Shown: piece by piece, positions 29,101 through 40,805 of the stretch
Position numbering within the stretch: position 1 is the first letter of the stretch
Layout: every line of letters starts with the position of its first letter
Origin: Mayamaea pseudoterrestris
Taxonomy: Eukaryota > Bacillariophyta > Bacillariophyceae > Sellaphorales > Sellaphoraceae
Assembly (NCBI GenBank): GCA_027923505.1
Contig: BROI01000008.1
Location: 124,001-188,000, forward strand
Length of the DNA: 64,000 nucleotides
Direction: 5' to 3'
Translations under genes and position numbers: made by a program
The notes under the pieces: generated by a model
Told to the model about the DNA's origin: nothing
Seen by the model: only the letters and a program-made list of their open reading frames with translations
Databases searched by the model: none

Positions 29101-31848
29101 GGACTGCCTGGAGGCCTACAGCATGGAATGGTCTACAAGATGGGTGTGGCCAACACCCCAAATTATGGAATCATACCACTACAATGCCCCATGCCCTGGC
29201 CACCCAACAACCCAATGAGTTTTGCAAAACATGTCCAGGGTGTGCCATTGACATGAGGATGGGCTGAAATGGTGCAAAACGGACTGCCTGGAGGCCTACA
29301 CCATCTGCAAAATGGGTGTGGCCAACACCCAAAATTATGGAATCATACCACTACAATGCCCCATCCCCTGATCACCCAACAACCCAATGAGTCATGCAAA
29401 ACATGTCCAGGGTGTGCCATGGACATGAGGATGGTCTGACATGGTACAAAACGGACTGCCTGGAGGCCTACAGCATGGAATGGTCTACAAGATGGGTGTG
29501 GCCAACACCCCAAATTATGGAATCATACCACTACAATGCCCCATGCCCTGGCCACCCAACAACCCAATGAGTCAGGCAAAACATGTCCAGGGTGTGCCAT
29601 TGACATGAGGATGGGCTGAAATGGTGCAAAACGGACTGCCTGGAGGCCTACACCATCTGCAAAATGGGTGTGGCCAACACCCCAAATTATGGAATCATAC
29701 CACTACAATGCCCCGTCCCCTGATCACCCAACAACCCAATGAGTCATGCAAAACATGTCCAGGGTGTGCCATTGACATGAGGATGGTCTGACATGGTACA
29801 AAACGGACTGCCTGGAGGCCTACAGCATGGAATGGTCTACAAGATGGGTGTGGCCAACACCCAAAATTATGGAATCATACCACTACAATGCCCCATGCCC
29901 TGGCCACCCAACAACCCAATGAGTCAGGCAAAACATGTCCAGGGTGTGCCATTGACATGAGGATGGGCTGAAATGGTGCAAAACGGACTGCCTGGAGGCC
30001 TACACCATCTGCAAAATGGGTGTGGCCAACACCGCAAATTATGGAAACATACCACTACAATGCCCCATCCCCTGATCACCCAACAACCCAATGAGTCATG
30101 CAAAACATGTCCAGGGTGTGCCATTGACATGAGGATGGTCTGACATGGTACAAAACGGACTGCCTGGAGGCCTACAGCATGGAATGGTCTACAAGATGGG
30201 TGTGGCCAACACCCCAAATTATGGAATCATACCACTACAATGCCCCATGCCCTGGCCACCCAACAACCCAATGAGTCAGGCAAAACATGTCCAGGGTGTG
30301 CCATTGACATGAGGATGGGCTGAAATGGTGCAAAACGGACTGCCTGGAGGCCTACACCATCTGCAAAATGGGTGTGGCCAACACCCCAAATTATGGAATC
30401 ATACCACTACAATGCCCCGTCCCCTGATCACCCAACAACCCAATGAGTCATGCGAAACATGTCCAGGGTGTGCCATTGACATGAGGATGGTCTGAGATGG
30501 TACAAAACGGACTGCCTGGAGGCCTACAGCATGGAATGGTCTACAAGATGGGTGTGGCCAACACCCCAAATTATGGAATCATACCACTACAATGCCCCAT
30601 GCCCTGGCCACCCAACAACCCAATGAGTCAGGCAAAACATGTCCAGGGTGTGCCATTGACATGCGGATGGGCTGAAATGGTGCAAAACGGACTGCCTGGA
30701 GGCCTACGCCATCTGCAAAATGGGTGTGGCCAACTCCCCAAATTATGGAATCATACCACTACAATGCCCCGTCCCCTGATCACCCATCAACCCAATGAGT
30801 CATGCAAAACATGTCCAGGGTGTGCCATTGACATGAGGATGGTCTGACATGGTACAAAACGGACTGCCTGGAGGCCTACAGCATGGAATGGTCTACAAGA
30901 TGGGTGTGGCCAACACCCCAAATTATGGAATCATACCACTACAATGCCCCACGCCCTGGCCACCCAACAACCCAATGAGTCAGGCAAAACATGTCCAGGG
31001 TGTGCCATTGACATGCGGATGGGCTGAAATGGTGCAAAACGGACTGCCTGGAGGCCTACACCATCTGCAAAATGGGTTGTGGCCAACACCCCAAATTAAG
31101 GAATCATACCACTACAATGCCCCGTCCCCTGATCACCCAACAACCCAATGAGTCATGCAAAACATGTCCAGGGTGTGCCATTGACATGAGGATGGTCTGA
31201 CATGGTACAAAACGGACTGCCTGGAGGCCTACAGCATGGAATGGTCTACAAGATGGATGTGGCCAACACCCCAAATTATGGAATCATACCACTACAATGC
31301 CCCATGCCCTGGCCACCCAACAACCCAATGAGTCAGGCAAAACATGTCCAGGGTGTGCCATTGACATGAGGATGGGCTGAAATAGTGCAAAACGGACTGC
31401 CTGGAGGCCTACACCATCTGCAAAATGGGTGTGGCCAACACCGCAAATTATGGAATCATACCACTACAATGCCCCGTCCCCTGATCACCCAACAACCCAA
31501 TGAGTCATGCAAAACATGTCCAGGGTGTGCCATTGACATGAGGATGGTCTGACATGGTACAAAACGGACTGCCTGGAGGCCTACAGCATGGAATGGTCTA
31601 CAAGATGGGTGTGGCCAACACCCCAAATTATGGAATCATACCACTACAATGCCCCATGCCCTGGCCACCCAACAACCCAATGAGTCAGGCAAAACATGTC
31701 CAGGGTGTGCCATTGACATGAGGATGGGCTGAATTGGTGCAAAACGCACTGCCTGGAGGCCTACACCATCTGCAAAATGGGTGTGGCCAACACCACAAAT
31801 TATGGAATCATACCACTACAATGCCCCGTCCCCTGATCACCCAACAAC
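20113..31848. repeat. Satellite array 2, 352-bp dimeric tandem repeat
   Basis: The repeat unit is 352 bp and is made of two related halves. Half A (180 bp) starts at GATGGTCTGACATGG and half B (172 bp) at GATGGGCTGAAATGG. They share most of their sequence, including ATTATGGAATCATACCACTA. Consecutive A starts at 22,211, 22,563, 22,915 and 23,267 give the period. There are about 33 dimers. The A-B alternation is broken by A-A joins near 23.8 kb and 27.15 kb. Local variant runs, such as CACCGCAAATT in five successive B halves between 24.39 and 25.81 kb, show regional homogenisation. Scattered open frames of up to about 116 codons are by-products of the repeat. Confidence 0.96.
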
Positions 31849-32346
31849 CGGCCAGTCCTTTGTCCTAGCCGACATACCGGCTTGCTGTCATCCAGCCCAT
31901 CTAGGCAGCTAGCTAGTTGGAGAGACGAGTTGGTGTTAACAGGCAGTTTACTTGCCAGCCCCCCCAGGCCCAGTGTCGCGAGGGTGGGTGAGGAGGGTGA
32001 AGCTTATGAGACTATCTAATGAAGTACTGGAACTGCTTGACTCGGATGTCTGCAGTTGACTTCGTGCAACAGAATGAGGAGACGAGAATCGACGTCGCGA
32101 GGCTTTCGCCGCGCGGAGCGTAGTAAGGCGGTATCAGGTAAAGTCTCGAGTAGGTGCATGTGCTTCTTGGTGTTCAATTGTCCGGTGCGGCTTTCTTCCC
32201 CCTGCACCGGAATGACGGCCAGTCCTTTGTCCTAGCCGACATACCGGCTTGCTGTCATCCAGCCCATCTAGGCAGCTAGCTAGTTGGAGAGACGAGTTGG
32301 TGTTAACAGGCAGTTTACTTGCCAGCCCCCCCAGGCCCAGTGTCGC
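31849..32346. repeat. 131-bp direct repeats flanking 236 bp (TRIM-like structure)
   Basis: The sequence 31,849-31,979, starting CGGCCAGTCCTTTGTCC and ending CAGTGTCGC, recurs at 32,216-32,346 without visible change. The 236 bp between the copies are unrelated to either satellite. Identical short terminal repeats around a short non-coding core fit a terminal-repeat retrotransposon in miniature or the remains of another small element. The hexamer CCAACA occurs just outside both ends and may be a target duplication, though its spacing makes this weak. The structure sits exactly where satellite 2 stops. Confidence 0.6.
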
Positions 32347-32910
32347 TCCAACAGCCTCCCATTTCGGAGGAAGTCTGAGAAATCAGGCCACGACAAGTCT
32401 GGGTGGGAGCGAAGCGGGGAGGCACGAAGTGCGGGAAAGAAAGCGCGCGGGCGAGGGGCGCGAGACGGCGCGCGAGGAAATTACATGAGTGGAACGAAAT
32501 GGTTGAATCTTCTTGATGTGCATGGCAGCAGTAGAAGCTATGTACAGTTCAAAGCGTTGCAGAGGTGCTTGTTTCACTCGACTCGTCCCATGGTCGAATG
32601 GCAAAAGTCCGTTGATTGGATTCGATGGTGTCGTAGCGGTCGCGCCGGCCAGCTTTACCTACCGTATCGGCACCGGTAGGTTCTCCCACTCAGAGTTAAG
32701 GATTTGAAACATTGGCGAGATGCACTCGCGTCACCTTCACCATGAGATTGATGATGGAGACGAAGAGCACTCGCCCACTTCTTGACGGGACACTACTGAC
32801 GTAATCTTTGCAGAGAACCTTTAGCAATAATTTTGAACAAGAGGATTGGCGGCATATCGTTTTAACATATTCGCAGGTCATTATCGCCGCGAGGCTAAGA
32901 GGAAAGGCTT
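32347..32910. other. Unique non-coding stretch between satellite edge and Copia element
   Basis: No convincing gene is visible. The stretch has a GC-rich patch around 32,400-32,480 and an ACCGGT motif at 32,672-32,677 that resembles the palindromes seen in other promoters of this window. It was contiguous with the sequence upstream of the SGNH hydrolase before the Copia element landed, so it may be the original far-upstream region of that gene. Confidence 0.45.
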
Positions 32911-32915
32911 GTTCG

Positions 32916-33220
32916 AGTCGAAACAATTAAGGTTCAGGCCCTGCCAGTGTCCGTTTGTTTCGGTTGATCCTCATGGCTGGATATCTGTTAATATCCAGTA
33001 TCTGTGAATACTCAAGTTACTTAAGCTACAGAAGCAAGCCGACGTTACTAACACGTCGGCAACGGTCCCCTTAAAGTAGCGGTAACAACTAAATCAAATC
33101 ATTCTATTGCAAAGTACACGCAATCGTCTCGTTCCCCTCTTCTTACCAAGTTAGCAGACTGATCATCTCTCCTACTTGACCAGAGTACTCAAGGTAACTT
33201 CGACACAAGTTGCATTGATA
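32916..33220 (+). repeat. 5' LTR of the Copia element
   Basis: About 305 bp, beginning AGTCGAAACAATTAAGG and ending CAAGTTGCATTGATA. It is almost identical to the copy at 40,367-40,667. It holds two perfect inverted repeats: CTGGATAT/ATATCCAG with a 6-nt loop at 32,977-32,998, and GCCGACGT/ACGTCGGC with a 7-nt loop at 33,038-33,060. An LTR supplies the promoter in this family. Confidence 0.9.
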
Positions 33221-33283
33221 GGTTATTCGTCTCCAATCAGCCTACCGTGGCTACAAAATCTCGTTCTAGACCCCGAGAAAAGC

Positions 33284-35630
33284 ATCATGTCTACCGACAA
33301 CAACGACACCGACACGGAGCAGTACTTCGACACTCCTCCTCCTAAACCCCGAGCTGGCTCTCCAACATCTGCTGCAGCCGATCTTGCCACGCTCATCACA
33401 GCTCTCAAGTCGATTCCATCCGACCAGCTTAAGATCCTCCTCCAAGCCGTCCAACCGACCGACGCGTCGTCTGGAGACTCCCCTCCCAAGTATGAAACCT
33501 CTATTCCAACGGCCAACGAATATGTTTCCCTCATTGGTGGTTACCTCGATGCCGAGCGCAAGATTGCCTTCTGTGGAGGCAAACCGAATCTTGACTACAC
33601 GCTCCCCCAAGTGCTCGAGGACGATCCGCTCGCCAAGCACATCCCCAAGACGCCAGCTTGTCACCGCGATTTGACAATGAAGCGTGCTGCTCAGGATTAC
33701 GCCATTCGCATTGCTTTCAAGCCTTCCATTGGCAAGTTAGAGAAGGCGATGCCGATGTTCGCCTGGGGCGAGCTCATCCTTCGTGCGCTTGAAACGACTG
33801 GCGGCGATTCCGTCACTTACTCGCTGTCGAGAGACAACAAGGCGCGCGTTAGTGTTTGTACCAACTTTGATGTACTCACGCTCGCTCACGTTATCGCTCA
33901 AAGCAAGAAGGATGTCGCCAATTGGCGTCCAATGGACCACGAGAACAGCTCGATGGCGTTGAGTTAGTGTTGAATCACTTGAGCACGGCGATCCAACAGA
34001 TTGTCGAGCCTCGCGAAGGAAGATGATACCTTCGCTATCTTCTTTATGCGCACGCTCAAGCCAACGCTGATCTTTCATCTGGCTCTGCCGACAAGATGAA
34101 GGCAGAGCTCCGTGCTTACAAATTGACCGACGTTTCCTACCAAGACGTTCACCATTTTGGTGCCAAGTTCCTCAACACTGAGCGCCAGCTTCACAATGGC
34201 AAACGCTGGGATCATGCGCTTGGATTGATCTTCATTAGAGAGCTCTCCAAGTGTCCATCGGAAGTTATGCGTGTAACGTTCATCGGCATTGGAGAACGGT
34301 ACGACACTGCTCTTCGTGAAATCAATCCCCTCTCCTACGACGAGCAGCGCTCTCGCATGTTCAGTTTAAACGTTCATATCTCCCAGCTGGTTGAACGCGC
34401 TGATGATCTTTACGCTCAGATCAAAGCAGTTGATGGAGGATGGCCTCCGCTTGTCAATATTGTCGACAAGAAAGCGCCCGATATCAACTCGTTGACGAAA
34501 CTCAGCCACGCCGAGCAAGCTGCTCTCATCTCAAGCGGCCAAGTTGACATCAACAATCTCGTTCAATCCAAGGTCAAAGAGCTCCGCACAAAGGACAAGA
34601 AGCAGTTGGAGGCTTACAAGAAGCGATTCGCCAAGCAGTCGCCAACTGGCGACACCAAGGCTCCAAACACGACTCCTTCTGGCGATTCCACCAAGACCGC
34701 CGAAAAGCGAGCTGAACGCCCTTTACCAGCATGGCGCACAAAGCCGCCTGCTGCCAACAATAAAGACGAAGTCAAGGAGGTTGGCAAGTACAAGTTCCAG
34801 TGGTGCGACAAGTGCTCCAAGTGGGTGTGGAATCATACGTCTGCAACTCACAAATCCAAGTCGCCCGAGGCAATAGCAGGTATGCAACAGAAAGTAGTAT
34901 CACTATGCCGTTAAAAGTAGCGCACCTCGGAATCGAACCAAGGATAACCGGCTATATCACCTCTAAACACGCTGCTACTTTTCCGTCTGCTAGTGTACTA
35001 TATGCTGCATACAAGGCACCATGCACTATGACAAGTAAAGGTATCGCTCTGGTTGCTGTTTTTCGTGTGCAACCTGCTACTCCCCTAGCTTTGCGCGTCA
35101 TAGTGCTAACTCGTCTTCCGTTTCAGCTGGCATTTTCGTCTCGCGGGGGAATGTCACTTTTCAGTTTTTCCTGCGGCGTTTCGGGCTCGGCGCATCTTTG
35201 TGCACTCCCCAGGGTCCGCGACTCCCCATCGTTCGTTCGTGACAAACCCGTGCAACCAGTGAATTTTTGCTTTTTCTTCGCTTGATTCGATCGCAACTCG
35301 AACCAGCAGCCTCAGTCCAGATCTCTCGATAGGGACGCTACCATAGCAGGTATGCAACAGAAAGTAGTATCACTATGCCGTTAAAAGTAGCGCACCTCGG
35401 AATCGAACCAAGGATAACCGGCTATATCACCTCTAAACACGCTGCTACTTTTCCGTCTGCTAGTGTACTATATGCTGCATACAAGGCACCATGCACTATG
35501 ACAAGTAAAGGTATCGCTCTGGTTGCTGTTTTTCGTGTGCAACCTGCTAGCAAACAACTTCATCCTTGCCGACTCCGCCAACGTGTTTGAAGAATTCACC
35601 GACTACGCTCCCTTCGCTGACAGTCAGGAA
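33284..35630 (+). mobile_element. gag-like region of the Copia element (broken)
   Basis: Downstream of the 5' LTR an ATG at 33,284 opens a polar, proline- and serine-containing sequence followed by a helical region of the kind found in Copia Gag. A Cys/His-containing stretch (WCDKCSKWVWNH) suggests a nucleocapsid-type zinc-binding segment near the end. The region is broken and also carries a nested element at 34,874-35,549. Treated as a fossil; boundaries are approximate. Confidence 0.7.
34874..35549. mobile_element. Small nested element with 206-bp terminal direct repeats
   Basis: Two 206-bp direct repeats (34,874-35,079 and 35,344-35,549), identical by eye, flank a 264-bp core. Each repeat begins TAGCAGGT and ends ACCTGCTA, an 8-bp inverted pair. 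The 4-bp sequence GCAA lies just outside both outer ends (34,870-34,873 and 35,550-35,553), as expected of a target duplication, so the whole 676 bp probably moved as one unit. Size and layout fit a TRIM-like element, but I see no clear primer-binding site or purine tract, so a composite of two MITE-like copies remains possible. On the minus strand each repeat contains GGTTCGATTCC, a perfect Pol III B-box (34,929-34,939 and 35,399-35,409), within a T-arm-like hairpin. Confidence 0.7.
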
Positions 35631-36099
35631 TGACTTGAATGCGGAAGGACGCCGCCTCTTCTTCTCTTTGTTCAAGCGTTTTGTTTCAAGACTGCCTTCG
35701 CCCGGTTCATCCTCAAGCCCGTCGCCGCCTTGCTCCTCTTGGCTGCTCTGAGTATGCTTCCTACCGTCCTACCGGCCGTCCTTGAATCAGTTTGCGCTTG
35801 CGCATTGAGTGGACTTGCGCTCAATCAATGGTTCTGGTCTTCGACTCTCGCCAACGCCTCTTCGTTTGCTTGCAATGCGCTCAGTCTTTCGCGCGCCGCG
35901 CTCGCTCTTCCAACGTTTCTTCGCTGGTTTTGGTTTGAGTTACTCACGACTACGCTCGAGAGGGAGATGATGTTGCTGTGGATGACAGTTATCCTCGAAG
36001 CATTAGCTCTTTCCTATCACCTTTCTCCGAGTCGTCCGCAACCAACTAGAGACAAGCTCCGTCAAAAACAAAAACACTACGACAAACGCAAGAACTCTA

Positions 36100-39000
36100 C
36101 TGACGAACGTCAACCTTCCGTCCAATCAAAACGCCGCATTCGCCAACAGAAACGATTGAAAAGAACGCTCCGTGTCCCACTCATCTATAGCTATCACCGT
36201 TCCTATCCAACAAGATTGCGCAGCGACGGCATCTATCGTCAAAGAGTCCATTGCCCTCGTTTCGAGACCCTTCCAGACGCCAAGACTGTTCCCATTGAAG
36301 TCATTAAAGGGTACAATGGCTTGTTTACGACCCTCGTCGAGTCCAAGGCATGCCGATGGATCGACAATCCCATCTCCCAATTTAATTCCCTCGTCGAGTA
36401 CCCCAGCCTCATGGATTACCTTGGCGCGCTCGCTCCACTCGAGTTCAACAACGTTACTTTCCAAGCAGACTCTACAGTCAATGACTTTGCCTTCTCTCCA
36501 AGCAATGCTGCACGATCCTCCACGTTCGAAATCATTCACGACAGCGGCGCTTCTGCAACCGTCGCCAATCACTTGGATGACTTCGTCCCTGGTACTTACC
36601 GCAAGAGCACAAAGAAGATCATTGCTAAAGGCCTCGCATCTGGATTGCAAGTAGTTGGCCATGGCATAATTGACTGGACCCTTGATGGCAACGATGGCAA
36701 GCCTCTACGAGTCCGTTGTCAAGCTCTCTACATACCCGACAGTCCGCGCAAGTTACTGTGTCCCCAACAGTACACTCGATATCACAAGCTACACGATCGC
36801 GAGGCGAATTTAACGTTTGCTATTAATGGAGAAGGATTCTGGTACTTTGATCTACACAAACAAGGACGCCCGTCCCTTCTTCACGGCTCGATCGATCCAG
36901 TCACCAACCTACCGACTTCTACAGCCATTGCAACTCAAGATAGTCCTGAAACCCTTCATGCTGAGTTTAATGCATGTGTAACAGACGCGCGAAACGCCAA
37001 CTTGTCGCCCGCGCAAAAGCTCCTTCTTCAATGGCATTTCAAGTGCGGCCACGCCAGCTTCCGCAGCATTCAAAACCTTCTACGCTCTGGTCGCCTCGCT
37101 ACAAGCGATGAGATGCGCAAACTCCATAAAGCAGCAGCCTCCTGTGAGATCCCGCGGTGCGCTGCTTGCGAGTTTGGCAAGGCAAAACGCCGACCCGCGC
37201 CCGGAACGAGTCGTCAACCAACGCCTCGAGCCGATGGATCGCTCAAGCAAGGAAAGCTTCGACCAGGACAACAAGTCTCCGTTGATCATTACATCTGCAG
37301 TCAAAAGGGACGCCTCTATACGTCTCGCGGCAAAACGTCGACCGACTCAATGTTCAGCGGTGGCGCGCTCTTTGTCGACCACGCAAGTGGATACGTCTTC
37401 GTCGACCATCAAGTTGTTATGAACACTCATGAAACTCTTCGCTCCAAGTGGAACTTTGAAAAGGTTGCAAGGGATTGCGGCGTTTCAATTGAAAGCTACT
37501 TGTCTGATAACGCTGCGTGTTTCACCAGTCACGAGTACACTGAGCATCTTTCCAAATTCAAGCAGACGACTGTCTTTGCAGGCGTCGGCGCACATCATCA
37601 AAACGGAATAGCAGAACGAAACATTCAAACCATTATGAATATGGCAAGAACGATGCTTATCCATGCTAACATGCATTGGACTGACGTTGATGATATGTCG
37701 CTCTGGCCGATGGCCGTCGACTACGCAGTTTACATCTTCAATCGAATGCCAAACGTCGCCACTGGCCAAGCTCCCATTGATATCTTCACTGGTACCATCT
37801 GGGCAAGTCACAAGTTCCATCATCTCCACGTTTTTGGATCGCCCGCCTACGTTCTTGATCCTCGCATGCAAGACGGCAAGTCCATTCCTCGTTGGAAAGT
37901 GCGCTCACGCCGCGGGATCTTTGTCGGCTTCTCCAGCAAGCACTCAGCTACCGTTCCACTTGTCCTCAATCTGAATACATTAACAATCAGTCCTCAGTAT
38001 CACGTTACGCATGACGATTGGTTTACCACAGTTGACGCTCTTCCTGATTCGCCTCCAAATTTTACGGACGACAGATGGACGAGTCTCTTTGCGACAAGCA
38101 AGTACATCTATCCGTTCGACGACGATGATCCCCTTCCTGCTCTCAATCCTGAGTGGGAGGACAACTTTGATGCCTCAGCTGCTCGCCAAGACGCTATACA
38201 TGCAGCACAGACTCCTTCTACTGCTCCAGTTTTACCTGCTCCCGCCGCTCCGCCCGCGGTTGCTCCAGTTCCTTCCAATGATTCTCCGCCCATCCCAGGC
38301 GCTCCGCCTACGAATCAGAGGGAGACAAGGCCTCCTGAAATTCATTCGCCTCAAGAAACTACAGAACCACAGCTTCAGAGGGAGCAGAGGGAGCATTTAG
38401 ATCACATTGATGGCAATCCTTTGCGCTCGTCCGCACCAACACCGCGTGTCGCAGCCGATGTCACAGTCAATCCCAGTCCACCAAACGCATCAAACGAGTC
38501 CACGATCCCGACGACAGCTCCCACGCTCGCACAACAACAACAACAAGCAAGTGATCCTCCTTTACGTCGCTCTGCACGTTTACGCGATCGTCCTCCTGAG
38601 CCAGTTATTACTCGAGCTCAGCGCCTTCGCCATGCTCGCGACGAAATGATTGAAACCAATATGCTGTTAGCAGAGCATGCGCACGCGGAATACCCTTACT
38701 CAATTGGTTTAACGCAAGTGCTACTCGCCTCGACCAACGATCCCGACACACTCCGCTACGATGAAGCGATGCGCGCTGATGACTCTGAAGAGTTCAGGAA
38801 AGCCGCAGGAATAGAGATCAAGTCGCTCGAAGACCATGGAACGTGGGTTGTCATACCAAGGACCGAGGTTCCTCAAGGAAAGCAAATCATTCCCGGCACG
38901 TGGACCTTTCGCCGCAAGCGAGCAGTGAGCTCAAGAAACACAAAGCTCGCTTCTGCGTTCGAGGAGACCTACAGAAGGACGTTTGAAACGGTTTGCCCCC

Positions 39001-40309
39001 AGTCGTTCAATGGAGCACCGTTCGTGTCCTCATGGTATTCGCCTTGACGTTCGGATACAAAAACCAAGTGCATTGATTTCACCAACGCTTTCGTTCAGGC
39101 AGAACTAAAGGATCCAATCTACATTCAATTCCTCGGCTTTCAACACAAAGACGGTCATCAATCAGCGATTACTGTTTAAAGTTGCTCAAGTCGTGCTACG
39201 GAACGAAGATCGCCCCAAAGCTCTTCTACGAACACTTACGCGACCGACTCGTCGAACTCGGATTCACTCAAAGCTTCTTCGATCCCTGTCTCTTCTACCG
39301 CAATGGACAAATCATCGCCTGTTACGTTGACGATTGCATCTGCGTCGCCCGTCCCGACAAGGAGCTACAGACCATCATCGACGACCTTCGCTCCAAGTTC
39401 ACGCTCACCGAAGAAGGCGATCTCAGTCAATATCTTGGCATTGATATAAAGCGCTCTGGCAAGTCTTTCACGCTCACTCAAACGGGTCTGATCGACAGTA
39501 TCATTCAAGCTACTGGAATGGAGGCTGCTAACGGAGTCTTCACGCCCGCCAATGACACGCTCGGCAAGAACGCCGATTTACCTGATCATCAAGAGAGCTG
39601 GAGCTACAACTCGCTAATCGGCAAGCTTCTTTATCTCGCTGGTAACTCGCGTCCTGATATTGCTTTCGCTGTCAATCAATGCGCAAGATTCAATCACTGT
39701 CCTAAAAAGCCACACTTTGACGCCGTTAAACGCATCGTCCGCTATCTCATCAAGACTCGCGAACAAGGACTCATCATGACGCCCGAAGGCAACCTCACGG
39801 TTGACTGTTACGTTGATGCCGACTTTGCTGGTTTATATGGAAAGGAAGACGGACAAGATCCAGTGTGCGCTCAATCACGTACCGGATACCTCATTATGCT
39901 CGGTGGCTGCCCCGTCTTTTGGCAAAGCAAGCTACAAACCGAAATCGCTCTATCTACAATGGAATCCGAGTATGTTGCTCTTTCTTCAAGTCTTCGCCAA
40001 GTCATTCCTATCCAAGCAATCGTCAAGGAAATGGGAAACAAAATGAAGCAACGCATTCAAGTAAACGCGCGCTCCTACTGCACGGTTTACGAAGATAACG
40101 CAGGCTGCCTAGCGCTCGCCAATGCCCCTCATCTTACGCCTCGCTCTCGCCATTACGCTACTAAGTATCACCACTTTAAGCACCACGTAAAACAGGGCAC
40201 GATCAAAGTCGTTAAGATTGATACCAAGGAGCAACGAGCGGATATCTTTACCAAGGCGCTGCCGCAAGTCACATTCGAGCACCTCCGCCGTCTCCTTATG
40301 GGATGGTAA
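36100..40309 (+). mobile_element. pol region of the Copia element (broken)
   Basis: Recognisable parts, in Copia order, are these: an aspartic-protease-like DSGAS motif near 36.54 kb; a GAG-pre-integrase HFKCGHAS segment near 37.04 kb; an integrase core at about 37.27-37.8 kb; a long Pro/Ser/Thr-rich linker; reverse transcriptase at about 38.8-39.6 kb with a YVDD motif; and RNase H at about 39.78-40.26 kb, ending in the KYHHFKHHV and ADIFTKAL blocks typical of Copia. Integrase ahead of reverse transcriptase separates it from Gypsy elements. The region is broken and is recorded as a fossil. Confidence 0.9.
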
Positions 40310-40366
40310 GTTGCTCATCTCCTCTGTTATTTGTCTCTATGTCTATAACATCGATCCAAGAGGGAG

Positions 40367-40667
40367 AGTCGAAACAATTAAGGTTCAGGCCCTGCCAGTG
40401 TCCGTTTGTTTCGGTTGATCCTCATGGCTGGATATCTGTTAATATCCAGTATCTGTGAATACTCAAGTTACTTAAGCTACAGAAGCAAGCCGACGTTACT
40501 AACACGTCGGCAACGGTCCCCTTAAAGTAGCGGTAACAACTAAATCAAATCATTCTATTGCAAAGTACACGCAATCGTCTCGTTCCCCTCTTCTTACCAA
40601 GTTAGCAGACTGATCATCTCCTACTTGACCAAGTACTCAAGGTAACTCGACACAAGTTGCATTGATA
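40367..40667 (+). repeat. 3' LTR of the Copia element
   Basis: About 301 bp matching the 5' LTR nearly base for base, including both hairpins. It is preceded by the purine tract AAGAGGGAG and followed by the target duplication GTTCG at 40,668-40,672. It ends 138 bp before the start codon of the SGNH hydrolase and points in the same direction, so it may act as a promoter for that gene (inference). Confidence 0.9.
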
Positions 40668-40805
40668 GTTCGGGCCCAAGAACTCTTGGAGATTGGAGCA
40701 CCTCAGCCATCAGCCTTTAGCCTATCGCCTTGTGAAAAACAGCAATATACTCTACTACAGAAACTTTGTTTCCAGCTGTGGTCAGGAAGTCGATTGTCGG
40801 GTAAA

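Larger units (their letters stand above)
32916..40667 (+). mobile_element. Ty1/Copia-family LTR retrotransposon (broken fossil)
   Basis: The element has a 5' LTR, a gag-like region, a pol region in Copia order (protease, integrase, reverse transcriptase, RNase H), and a 3' LTR. A 5-bp target duplication GTTCG flanks it at 32,911-32,915 and 40,668-40,672. A purine-rich tract, AAGAGGGAG, lies directly before the 3' LTR and supports that boundary. The two LTRs differ only by a few very small length differences, so the insertion is recent. The coding part is nevertheless broken, with roughly two to four interruptions plus a nested element in gag. Best family match by reading is the diatom CoDi-type Copia group. 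The LTR ends are not the usual TG...CA. Confidence 0.93.

Noticed and set aside
20058-31151. Open frames of 64-116 codons on both strands in satellite 2
   Set aside because: All are satellite sequence; they appear or vanish with single-unit variants and resemble no protein.
1-31848. Possible CRISPR array
   Set aside because: Units are tandem without unique spacers, units are far too long, there are no cas genes, and the genome is eukaryotic.
1-31848. Telomere end of a chromosome
   Set aside because: No telomeric hexamer or heptamer runs are present, so a subtelomeric position cannot be shown from this window.
32249-32926. Several 60-130-codon frames in the GC-rich stretch
   Set aside because: They overlap on both strands, have low-complexity Arg/Ser composition and show no domain.
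34920-34980. A tRNA gene on the minus strand (T-arm and B-box)
   Set aside because: The T-arm and an acceptor-like pairing are visible, but there is no room for complete D and anticodon arms. It is tRNA-like sequence inside a mobile unit.
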